In this document: in pieces, positions 1 to 5,515 of the stretch
Numbering within the stretch: position 1 is the first letter of the stretch
Layout: each line of letters starts with the position of its first letter
Position numbers and translations under genes: made by a program
Notes under the pieces: generated by a model
The model's input: the letters and a program-made list of their open reading frames with translations, nothing else
What the model was told of the DNA's origin: nothing
Databases searched by the model: none
Source of the DNA: Betaproteobacteria bacterium
GTDB lineage: Bacteria > Pseudomonadota > Gammaproteobacteria > Burkholderiales > UBA6910
Assembly (NCBI GenBank): GCA_016183615.1
Contig: JACPEG010000060.1
Coordinates: 1-37,368 of the forward strand
Direction: 5' to 3'
DNA: 37,368 nucleotides

Positions 1-162
1 CTTCCGTTACTGCGTCCAAAGCTGTATCTCCCTTATCGGGAGCTGCAAGCGCTCGCGGTGCTGTGAATCAACGGAATCAACTTCTGAAGAGCGTAGTGCG
101 GGAAATCCGCACGCTACGTTCTGTGGGAACCGGAGGCGGGCCACTGCCTCCGGTGACCCGGT
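1..162 (+). mobile_element. 3' end of a group II intron (domains V-VI), probably class C / IIC-attC
   Basis: Positions 89-121 fold exactly as group II domain V. The catalytic AGC (90-92) lies in a 9-bp lower stem, 89-97 with 113-121. A two-base AC bulge is at 111-112, the upper stem is 98-101 with 107-110, and the loop contains GAAA (102-105). Domain VI follows: stem 129-137 with 146-154, GGG 125-127 with CCC 157-159, and an unpaired A156 suited to be the branch point, about 6 bases before a likely 3' splice site near 162. The shortened domain V upper stem fits class C introns. The rest of the intron, with any reverse transcriptase, lies left of the window. It is on the strand opposite to the cassette genes, as is known for IIC-attC introns. 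The exact 3' end is uncertain. Confidence 0.75.
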
Positions 163-197
163 GGGCCGGTTAGAAGCCGGCCCTTACCCGATTATGC
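163..197 (-). other. attC of cassette 5, remnant next to the intron
   Basis: On the cassette strand this begins with GCATAAT (197-191), one base from the complement of GTTATGC that starts the cassette at 730-724. A GGGCCGG/CCGGCCC hairpin follows at 163-183, then the intron. The other half of the attC (L' and R') should lie beyond the intron, outside the window. Confidence 0.55.
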
Positions 198-204
198 GTC
201 GATT

Positions 205-717
205 TCACTTGGGATATTCCTGCCTGCCTTGCCAAACGAAATACTCGTAGAAGCTTGACGCTTTCGATGGGGCGTCGTGGAAGCAGCCATCCTCTTCCTC
301 GTTGGCAAGCAGATAGCCATAGAGAAACGACACGCTCTTTCTCGCCACCCGCAACTTTGGAATATGCGCGACGTCCTCGGCGTCAAGATGAGCAACGAAC
401 TTGTCTCGATAGGTTTTCATTTCTTCGATGTAGGCATCGAATTCTGGCTCGGTGAGATTGATAGCTTTCAGCAGGCTACCGAAAAATGCGGATTGATCTG
501 TAATGACCTTTCTCCAGTAGTGCTTTCCGCGTTTATCACCAAAAAGTTTGCACCACTCCAAGACGCAGATGTCGAGAAAGTTGCCGTTAGCATTCGTCCA
601 GAACTGGCCTTGAAATACGGGCTTCCTTCTCCACCATCCTGCCTGATAGAAGGCGAGATTTCGGAGGAAGTGGCAACAGAGAATTGCAACCCTTCGGAGT
701 AGCTGCCTACGTGTCAT
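205..717 (-). CDS. cassette 5: hypothetical protein with HEPN-like R-x5-H motif (170 aa)
   Basis: I do not recognise this family with confidence. The protein is soluble and predominantly helical by composition. It carries RDKFVAHLD around residues 104-112, which fits the R-x4-6-H motif of HEPN ribonuclease folds; such proteins are common in toxin and defence systems, so an RNase or abortive-infection role is possible but only an inference. The gene fills an integron cassette. Its ATG lies only 6 bases inside the R' box (724-730), leaving no room for a ribosome binding site, so translation may be leaderless or use sequence from the preceding attC. The stop is 7 bases from the next attC box. 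Base composition is clearly less GC-rich than the region to the right of the integron, as expected for captured cassettes. Confidence 0.7.
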   Translation of the reverse strand: MTRRQLLRRVAILCCHFLRNLAFYQAGWWRRKPVFQGQFWTNANGNFLDICVLEWCKLFGDKRGKHYWRKVITDQSAFFGSLLKAINLTEPEFDAYIEEMKTYRDKFVAHLDAEDVAHIPKLRVARKSVSFLYGYLLANEEEDGCFHDAPSKASSFYEYFVWQGRQEYPK

Positions 718-723
718 ATCGAC

Positions 724-792
724 GCATAACGTTCCGATAACCGGCGCGCGCTTGCCTTATCGCGCGCGTCCGAGTTGGTCGGGCTGTTGGGC
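724..792 (-). other. attC of cassette 4 (69 bp)
   Basis: Cassette strand: R'' GCCCAAC (792-786) and R' GTTATGC (730-724), with an internal inverted repeat (GGCGCGCG near 742 against CGCGCGCG near 761). R'' is the exact complement of the GTTGGGC that opens the same cassette at 1553-1547. Confidence 0.8.
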
Positions 793-806
793 GGCAGTAG
801 GCACAA

Positions 807-1199
807 CTACTCCTCCATCTGCTCGCCAATTCGAAACCGCAAACGTTTCTTGTTCGCGGTGAGTTTATTGCGCTTGCTTATTGCCATGCCTGCGCACACT
901 ACCAATAGAATCGCAGTTAGCACAGAAACTGCCAACATCATTCTTTGAACAGGCTGCCCGTCAGCTTGAAGCGTGGCCACGACGAATCCCACGAACGCTG
1001 AACTTAGGATAGAGGTCAATAGTACCCAGACCTCATAGTCTGCAAGTGCACTGGCATCGACCAACTTTATTTCAACTGCCTCCGGCACAGATACGGAGAT
1101 GCTGGCCGCGTGAGCGAACGGGTTCGGCGCGGGATTGACGGCAGAAGGTTGTGCAACAAGATCAGATTGTTTGGGTTGTTCGAGAGGGACGTCGCTCAT
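807..1199 (-). CDS. cassette 4, second gene: two-helix membrane protein (130 aa)
   Basis: This is a hypothetical protein. A hydrophilic, proline-rich N-terminus (about 60 residues) is followed by two hydrophobic stretches: roughly residues 60-82 (WVLLTSILSSAFVGFVVA) and 92-112 (MLAVSVLTAILLVVCAGMAI). A short basic tail ends KRLRFRIGEQMEE. I place the start at 1199 because its ATG overlaps the TGA stop of the upstream gene (ATGA), so the two genes are probably translated by coupling; an in-frame upstream start would lie inside that gene. Both genes share one integron cassette, which suggests one functional unit: a small cytosolic protein plus a membrane partner. That layout occurs in effector pairs of phage defence, but nothing in the sequence proves it. 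Confidence 0.7.
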   Translation of the reverse strand: MSDVPLEQPKQSDLVAQPSAVNPAPNPFAHAASISVSVPEAVEIKLVDASALADYEVWVLLTSILSSAFVGFVVATLQADGQPVQRMMLAVSVLTAILLVVCAGMAISKRNKLTANKKRLRFRIGEQMEE

Positions 1200-1495
1200 G
1201 GGTCGCTCCTCTCGTTTAGTTTTGACCAAGAGTCCTGCGGCAGGAAGCCGTCATAACGCCCCCCAGCCATTGTTGGACTGATTACGATGTGAACCGTCTC
1301 ACTTACCGATCGCGCAACCGCAACCAAGCGATCCTTAATGAGACCACGGTCGGTTTCACCGTTGGTTCGAACGACATAAAAAGTAGTTAGCGGACGAACC
1401 CAGGAGTACCCCTTTAGGCCTTCCTTTAACCGCTCGTCGATCTCCCCCCATCTGGGCTGAGTTGTCTTGATGTCCCACGAAACTACGATATGCAT
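1196..1495 (-). CDS. cassette 4, first gene: small protein resembling SinR/Cas2-like ferredoxin folds (99 aa)
   Basis: The start is ATG at 1495, with AGAGG about 6 bases upstream. The N-terminus MHIVVSWDIK has a beta strand ending in Asp. A helix, a second strand (TTFYVVRT), another helix and a strand (VHIVISP) follow, so the predicted order matches a ferredoxin-like fold of the kind seen in Cas2, VapD and small SinR-family proteins. The call rests on pattern and length only; no catalytic residues beyond the first Asp can be assigned. There are no cas1 or CRISPR repeats here, so it is not a CRISPR adaptation gene. The stop overlaps the start of the membrane protein gene. It is the first gene after the R' box at 1553-1547. 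Confidence 0.7.
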   Translation of the reverse strand: MHIVVSWDIKTTQPRWGEIDERLKEGLKGYSWVRPLTTFYVVRTNGETDRGLIKDRLVAVARSVSETVHIVISPTMAGGRYDGFLPQDSWSKLNERSDP

Positions 1496-1546
1496 GAAGA
1501 CCTCTTAGGTGCACCCGCAATTAACGCTCATGCTCACTATGCTGCC

Positions 1547-1645
1547 GCCCAACGTTCGCAAAGAGCGGGTGCCGAGGAGCGAAGCGACGAGGGTACCCAA
1601 CAGCGGGCCCGCTGTTGGGCACTCCGCTCGATTGCGTTGTTAGCG
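1547..1645 (-). other. attC of cassette 3 (99 bp)
   Basis: Cassette strand: R'' CGCTAAC (1645-1639) and R' GTTGGGC (1553-1547). The centre contains the long palindrome CCCAACAGCGGGCCCGCTGT around 1597-1617 and further imperfect pairing. R'' is the exact complement of GTTAGCG at 2253-2247, which opens this cassette. Confidence 0.8.
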
Positions 1646-1649
1646 AGAC

Positions 1650-2222
1650 TCACTTGTTGCACAAGAATGACGTGGCCAAGCTCCAGCATAGTCCAGTACC
1701 CGCAAGCGCGAGTAGAATGCCCCACAGCCATTGAAATAGCCGGAGTATCGTCTCCTCACCGACGTGAGCGGCTTTCGTGTTTATCAACGTCGCGAACGGA
1801 TCCACAACCAGTCCGCGAACAGCTAAATACTTATCGATCATCTCGGGCTTGCGATGCACGAGGATGGCAAACTGCTGCTTATAAGTTGAGAAATGATTCG
1901 TAGGAAAGAGCTGGCGCCATTCCTCCTCGATAAGAAGCAATTTCCCCTTTACGGTATCCACGTATGCGCGGGCGCGCGCGTCGATGCGGATAAAGTATGA
2001 AGCGATGAAGAGCGCGGGGACTGATACCACGACGAGACCAAGCAACCTTACGGGGTTGAGATCGCCAAGAGTTTCCCTGGCGAGTAAGCCAAAAATCGCG
2101 AGAAACGCAGTTTGAATCGTCAGGAAGTACGCGAACCGCTTTTGCTTCAAATCCTCATGAAACTTGGCGAGATCATTATTCGCTTTCCACTCCTCCAGTA
2201 GGCGGGTTTCTGGATTCTCCAT
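1650..2222 (-). CDS. cassette 3: hypothetical membrane protein (190 aa)
   Basis: The family is not recognised. A charged N-terminal 30 residues (MENPETRLLEEWKANNDLAK) is followed by two adjacent hydrophobic segments: FAYFLTIQTAFLAIFGLLA at about 30-48 and LLGLVVVSVPALFIASYFI at about 60-78. A roughly 80-residue soluble stretch follows, then a C-terminal helix (about 165-187, LWGILLALAGTGLCWSLA). This predicts three membrane passes. The gene fills its cassette: the start is about 25 bases from the R' box at 2253-2247 and the stop is 4 bases from the attC. Membrane proteins of unknown function are frequent integron cargo. Composition is less GC-rich than the genes right of the integron. Confidence 0.7.
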   Translation of the reverse strand: MENPETRLLEEWKANNDLAKFHEDLKQKRFAYFLTIQTAFLAIFGLLARETLGDLNPVRLLGLVVVSVPALFIASYFIRIDARARAYVDTVKGKLLLIEEEWRQLFPTNHFSTYKQQFAILVHRKPEMIDKYLAVRGLVVDPFATLINTKAAHVGEETILRLFQWLWGILLALAGTGLCWSLATSFLCNK

Positions 2223-2246
2223 GCGCTGCTCCGTTGCGGGCCGTCT

Positions 2247-2253
2247 CGCTAAC
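2247..2253 (-). other. R' box of cassette 2 attC, cut off by the IS element
   Basis: GTTAGCG on the cassette strand. It belongs to the attC whose main part lies at 4048-4133; the IS1182-like element is inserted between them. The flanking AAC (2251-2253 and 4048-4050) looks like a 3-bp target duplication covering the GTT recombination core. Confidence 0.75.
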
Positions 2254-2271
2254 GAGTCTGTAGAAAAACCC
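2254..2271. repeat. left terminal inverted repeat of the IS
   Basis: GAGTCTGTAGAAAAACCC is the exact reverse complement of 4030-4047. Confidence 0.9.
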
Positions 2272-2376
2272 TGTTTTCGAAGCTTACCATTACCCTGACA
2301 TGGCCGGGAGAGGGGAGGCGGCGCGGTCTACTCGGTGCGCAGACGCGGTGTTGGGCTCAGCGGGGCCTCTTTCGCC

Positions 2377-3960
2377 TCATTCCGACCCGCTACCACCGCT
2401 TCGCGGAGCGCGTTTTCCGATGTTGCCGTAACGCTGCACCTTGCCGATGTTGTGCACCAGGCAGTAGAGCAGCCACTGGGTGTTCACCTTGCGCCGTCCG
2501 CGCAGGCTGAAGCGCCTGAGCTGGTGCGCGTGGCAGATGTTGGCGAACACCGGCTCGACGATTCCCAATCGTCGGGAGTATTGGTAGCGGCCCTGTTCGC
2601 TGTCGATCTTGCGCTTCATGCGCGAGGTCCAGGTCTCCGGCTTGCCCTTGAGCCGCCCCAGGAAGATCGCCACCTGCCGCACCGGGGTGCGCTCGGGGTG
2701 GCGCAGGCACTGGGTGCGCAGTTCGCAGGGTCCGCAGTCGCGCTTTGCCCCGGTGAATTTCACGGCCTCGAAGCCGCGGATGTCGCAGTGCCGCCCGTTG
2801 CGGTAGAGGCGTTTTCCCGCCGGGCAGAGGCAGCTGGTGAGATCCTCCGCCACCCGGAAGTCGCGCGATTTGAATAGCCCGAGTCCCGGTGGCCTCGCCC
2901 AAGGTTCGGCGGCCCGCTGCGGGCGGTGCCGTTCGACCGTGGCAAACCGCGGATCGCGGCTGCGGAACAGGGTGTCGGCCACATAGGCGTCGATTCCGTT
3001 CTCCAGCGCAAAGCGGACGTTCGCCTCGCTGTGGAATCCGGCGTCCGCCGCGACCGCCGCCTGCTTGAGGACATCGGCGCGCCCGCCCAGCGCCCGAAAG
3101 CTCTGCCGCGTGCCTTCCAGCGCCGGGACAAACAGCCCGTGCTCCTGCGCCTCGCCGTGGGCCTCGGCGTGCACCACCACCTGATGCTTGGCGTCGACCA
3201 CGGCCAGCCCGTCGTAGCCCTGGATCACGCCTTTGCCGGTCTTCATCTTGGCGCTCTCGTTGTCGGTCACGTTGCTCTTCTTCACCCGCCCCGAAGCGCC
3301 CAGCTTGTCCTCGTGGCCCGCGAGAAAACCTTTCACCTTCGCCACCGCGCGCTTCAAGGTCTTGATCTGTTTTCGCCGGGCCGCCCGCAGCGCCTCTTCT
3401 TCCCCCTCGGCATCGGCCTGCCGGTGGCGGCGCACCAGGTAGCGCACGGCGCGCTCCATTTTCTCGACTTTCTTGCCGAAGTCGGCCCGCGTGCCGCTCC
3501 ACGCTTTGGCGGCATTCGAGGGCAGCTTCACCCCGTCCACCGCGAACATCTCCCGCCCGATGAGTCCCGCCTCGTCGCACACCAAGAGCACGTCCCGGAA
3601 CACCGCGCCGATTTCCGCGTCCAGGGTGGCGATGAAATCGGCGATGGTGGTGAAGTGCGGCGCAGAATCCGCCGAAAGCGCCATGAACACCACGTTCTCC
3701 CGGCACAGCCGCGCGATCTCGCGGCTGGAGGTCACGCCCCGCGAGTAGGCGTAGAGAATGATTTTCAGCAGGATTGCCGGATCGTAGGCGGGCGCCCCGG
3801 TCTCGGCGTTGCGGTAGCGCTCCTCAAAAACGGAAAGATCGACCTCGCGGTCGATCAGCTGATTGAGGGTGTACTCGAAGCTTCCCGGAAGAATCTGTTC
3901 CTTGAAGCTCACCGGTACGAGCTTCATCTGGCTGTAGTCGTAGGGCTTGTAGCGCGCCAT
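2377..3960 (-). CDS. IS1182-family transposase (527 aa)
   Basis: This is a DDE-type transposase. The N-terminal DUF772-like region (about 1-110) includes YDPAILLKIILYAYSRGVTSSREIARLCRENV in two adjoining stretches. A catalytic core follows with the first Asp in FAVDGVKLPSNAAK (about 140) and a second Asp in ADAGFHSEANVRFALE (about 320). The C-terminal DDE_Tnp_1_6-like part has a cysteine cluster (CGPCELRTQC, about 412-421) and ends with HNIGKVQRYG. The reading frame is intact from ATG at 3960 to the stop at 2377 and both IS ends are present, so the element may still be active. Its transcription runs the same way as the cassettes, so it could also drive or interrupt expression of cassettes 3-5. 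Confidence 0.9.
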   Translation of the reverse strand: MARYKPYDYSQMKLVPVSFKEQILPGSFEYTLNQLIDREVDLSVFEERYRNAETGAPAYDPAILLKIILYAYSRGVTSSREIARLCRENVVFMALSADSAPHFTTIADFIATLDAEIGAVFRDVLLVCDEAGLIGREMFAVDGVKLPSNAAKAWSGTRADFGKKVEKMERAVRYLVRRHRQADAEGEEEALRAARRKQIKTLKRAVAKVKGFLAGHEDKLGASGRVKKSNVTDNESAKMKTGKGVIQGYDGLAVVDAKHQVVVHAEAHGEAQEHGLFVPALEGTRQSFRALGGRADVLKQAAVAADAGFHSEANVRFALENGIDAYVADTLFRSRDPRFATVERHRPQRAAEPWARPPGLGLFKSRDFRVAEDLTSCLCPAGKRLYRNGRHCDIRGFEAVKFTGAKRDCGPCELRTQCLRHPERTPVRQVAIFLGRLKGKPETWTSRMKRKIDSEQGRYQYSRRLGIVEPVFANICHAHQLRRFSLRGRRKVNTQWLLYCLVHNIGKVQRYGNIGKRAPRSGGSGSE

Positions 3961-4029
3961 CGCCGCCTCCGCTTAAGCGGTCCTCGACCGCTCCCAAGCA
4001 GTAGATCATCGCCGCGGCGCCAAGTTCCG

Positions 4030-4047
4030 GGGTTTTTCTACAGACTC
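4030..4047. repeat. right terminal inverted repeat of the IS
   Basis: GGGTTTTTCTACAGACTC is the exact reverse complement of 2254-2271. It is followed by AAC, the likely target duplication. Confidence 0.9.
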
Positions 4048-4133
4048 AACGTTCACGCCCACCGGCGCGCGCCCACGACGTTTGAATATGGTCCGACGCT
4101 GGCCGCGCGTCCGCGTGGGGCGTGGGGTTAGCA
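4048..4133 (-). other. attC of cassette 2, main part (split by the IS)
   Basis: On the cassette strand it opens with R'' TGCTAAC (4133-4127), the exact complement of GTTAGCA at 4727-4721 that starts cassette 2. Arms CCCCACGCCCCACG (from 4126) and GGTGGGCGTG (to 4052) form the stem. Its R' (GTTAGCG) is displaced to 2247-2253 by the IS. Confidence 0.75.
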
Positions 4134-4153
4134 GACATTGGCAGATCGGGGCC

Positions 4154-4690
4154 CTACCGGAATAACCATGGCAATCCCTGCGCTATGAACAAATAGAACA
4201 CGGCGGCCAAAATATTGCGCCATCCCCCATCCACTCCTAAATCAACCACTGGCATGCCGTTCTCTTTGCTTTCGTCCCACCTGTGTCGATAGGTCGGCTC
4301 GACGTGCCGGTACGGTTCGGGTATGTCTACGGACTCCCGCTTGTAGAACCAATGCGGTCGAAGCTCAACGATACCGAGCCACATCCTATACAGCGCGAAC
4401 ATACCGAAGGCCGGCAGCACTCCCTGGAGGACCACTGCAGTTATTGTCCGAGCAACTGAGTCGGAACCCGCAGGACCGCGATCGTGAGTCACCCAAAGCG
4501 AAATGCCGAAGTAAAGCACTGGCAGGATGTTCATGATGACAACAGCCAGAACCACGCGCCAGAACACTTCTTTCAACTTGAATATCAGAGGCCACTGAAA
4601 TGCCTTCCAACGTGGCTGCACGTTTGCAACGGCTCCCCAAAAAATGGCGAAGAAGACGATGAAGACATTCTGGTGTATGCCAAGGTTCAT
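4154..4690 (-). CDS. cassette 2: hypothetical polytopic membrane protein (178 aa)
   Basis: The family is not recognised. I chose ATG at 4690 (MNLGIHQNVF) because the longer open frame runs back through the attC of cassette 1. From this start the gene sits about 30 bases inside its R' box (4727-4721). Hydrophobic segments suggest four passes: about 8-24 (NVFIVFFAIFWGAVA), 44-68 (VFWRVVLAVVIMNILPVLYFGISL), 82-106 (ITAVVLQGVLPAFGMFALYRM) and a C-terminal one at about 160-176 (ILAAVFYLFIAQGLPW). A soluble loop rich in aromatic and acidic residues (about 112-158) separates the last two. The stop is about 20 bases from the attC. A sensor, transporter or effector role cannot be chosen from sequence. 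Confidence 0.7.
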   Translation of the reverse strand: MNLGIHQNVFIVFFAIFWGAVANVQPRWKAFQWPLIFKLKEVFWRVVLAVVIMNILPVLYFGISLWVTHDRGPAGSDSVARTITAVVLQGVLPAFGMFALYRMWLGIVELRPHWFYKRESVDIPEPYRHVEPTYRHRWDESKENGMPVVDLGVDGGWRNILAAVFYLFIAQGLPWLFR

Positions 4691-4720
4691 GTATGCGCCG
4701 CGCGATCCGTGTGGAATGTC

Positions 4721-4807
4721 TGCTAACGTGTTGTTCTGCGGCGGGCCACTACTACACGTGAACTGGTATGACGCTCGCGGCCCGTCCGCAGCAACAAAGG
4801 GTTCGGC
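4721..4807 (-). other. attC of cassette 1 (87 bp)
   Basis: Cassette strand: R'' GCCGAAC (4807-4801) and R' GTTAGCA (4727-4721). The inner arms TTGTTGCTGCGGACGGGCC and GGCCCGCCGCAGAACAACA pair almost completely with one or two extrahelical bases, as attC hairpins do. R'' is the exact complement of the attI-side box at 5390-5384. Confidence 0.85.
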
Positions 4808-4817
4808 GGCATTCCGC

Positions 4818-5123
4818 TCAAAGACGCGGCTGGCGTCCTCGACTGGTGTGCCAAAAAGCCAGAACTTCGAGAGCATTGCCCGATACGCGGTAATACACGT
4901 AGTACCGAATCCGGGAAAGCGTGACGCGACGCACCCCCTCCAAGGTTGCGCGGCGTGCGCGTGCACCAATGCCGGGTTCCACAGACAGAAGACCAAGGAC
5001 GCGATCGAGATCCTGACGCACCGCACCCGGCGCGAGCGGCCGGTTCTGCGCCCACCACGCGGCCGCCTCCTCGATTTGCGCTTGAGCCTCCCGGGAGACC
5101 TTGATCTGGAGCGGCGAAGTCAC
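4818..5123 (-). CDS. cassette 1: RelE/ParE-family toxin (101 aa)
   Basis: This is a small basic protein of the RelE/ParE superfamily, whose members cut ribosome-bound mRNA (RelE) or poison gyrase (ParE). An N-terminal strand (IKVSREAQAQIEEAAAWW) leads into a helical hairpin. The later strands carry the family pattern RRVTLSRIRYYVYYRVSGNALEVLAFWHTSRG, with the Arg/Tyr-rich core and a terminal H-x-SR typical of ParE-like members. The start is GTG at 5123, sharing GTGA with the antitoxin stop, so the two are co-translated. RelE and ParE activity cannot be separated by eye. As part of the cassette nearest attI it should be the best expressed cassette and may stabilise the array against loss. Confidence 0.88.
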   Translation of the reverse strand: MTSPLQIKVSREAQAQIEEAAAWWAQNRPLAPGAVRQDLDRVLGLLSVEPGIGARARRATLEGVRRVTLSRIRYYVYYRVSGNALEVLAFWHTSRGRQPRL

Positions 5124-5350
5124 CCGAAGCGGCGCAACTGCTCCCGGAGCTGCTCCCAGGAGACGACCTCGCCACGCTCAGCTTGGGCGATGGCGGCCAG
5201 AAGCACTTGCTCATCCTCGGGTGTCACGTCAAAGGTTTCATCGTCTTCGCGAGCGACTACGGTTACGACTGAACCTTCGGCTAGGGGTTCGCCCTCTAAA
5301 ACGATTTTTCCGCCAACAACTTTTCCGGTTGCGACTTTCATGTGAGACAT
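5120..5350 (-). CDS. cassette 1: antitoxin (76 aa)
   Basis: This is the partner of the RelE/ParE toxin. The N-terminal half ([19 protein letters not shown] then [13 protein letters not shown]) resembles the short beta-rich DNA-binding part of this antitoxin group. The C-terminal half ([30 protein letters not shown]) is the acidic, helical toxin-binding tail seen in RelB/ParD-like proteins. Start ATG at 5350 has AGGAG 5 bases upstream; the ATG at 5341 is less well placed. The antitoxin comes first and its stop overlaps the toxin start. It is the first gene after attI. Such antitoxins normally repress their own promoter, which would lie between 5350 and attI or within attI. Confidence 0.85.
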   Translation of the reverse strand: MSHMKVATGKVVGGKIVLEGEPLAEGSVVTVVAREDDETFDVTPEDEQVLLAAIAQAERGEVVSWEQLREQLRRFG

Positions 5351-5383
5351 TCTACTCCTTCGCCAGAACCCGCGCTCGATGCA

Positions 5384-5390
5384 GCCGAAC
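5384..5390 (-). other. attI recombination core of the integron
   Basis: GTTCGGC on the cassette strand lies between the integrase gene and the first cassette and is the exact complement of R'' GCCGAAC in the attC of cassette 1. The base after GTT departs from the GTTRRRY consensus. The full attI probably extends to about 5450; no clear second integrase site or Pc promoter is visible there. Confidence 0.65.
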
Positions 5391-5515
5391 GTGTAGTGGA
5401 CCGCCGAAAAGCGGTAATCAATTGCCGCAGTTTTTTCATCGCTCGGTCATCCTACACCAAAGTCAATGCGTTATGCCAAGGAGGTTTTAAAAAACGGCGT
5501 GAAAGACCGCTACCC

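Larger units (their letters stand above)
2254..4047 (-). mobile_element. IS1182-like insertion sequence, complete (1794 bp)
   Basis: The element is bounded by perfect 18-bp terminal inverted repeats: GAGTCTGTAGAAAAACCC at 2254-2271 and its complement at 4030-4047. It carries one transposase gene. AAC directly outside both ends is a likely 3-bp target duplication. It is inserted in an integron attC site, beside the GTT where the integrase cuts. Length, single ORF and transposase type fit the IS1182 family. Confidence 0.85.

Noticed and set aside
1196..1495. Possible Cas2 of a CRISPR-Cas locus
   Set aside because: No cas1, no CRISPR repeats and no spacer array in the window; the gene is bounded by attC sites. 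Only a fold resemblance is claimed.
5351..5515. LexA box and Pc promoter at the integron
   Set aside because: No CTGT-N8-ACAG was found. A minus-strand TTGATT with an 18-base spacer to ACTACA is too weak to report as Pc.
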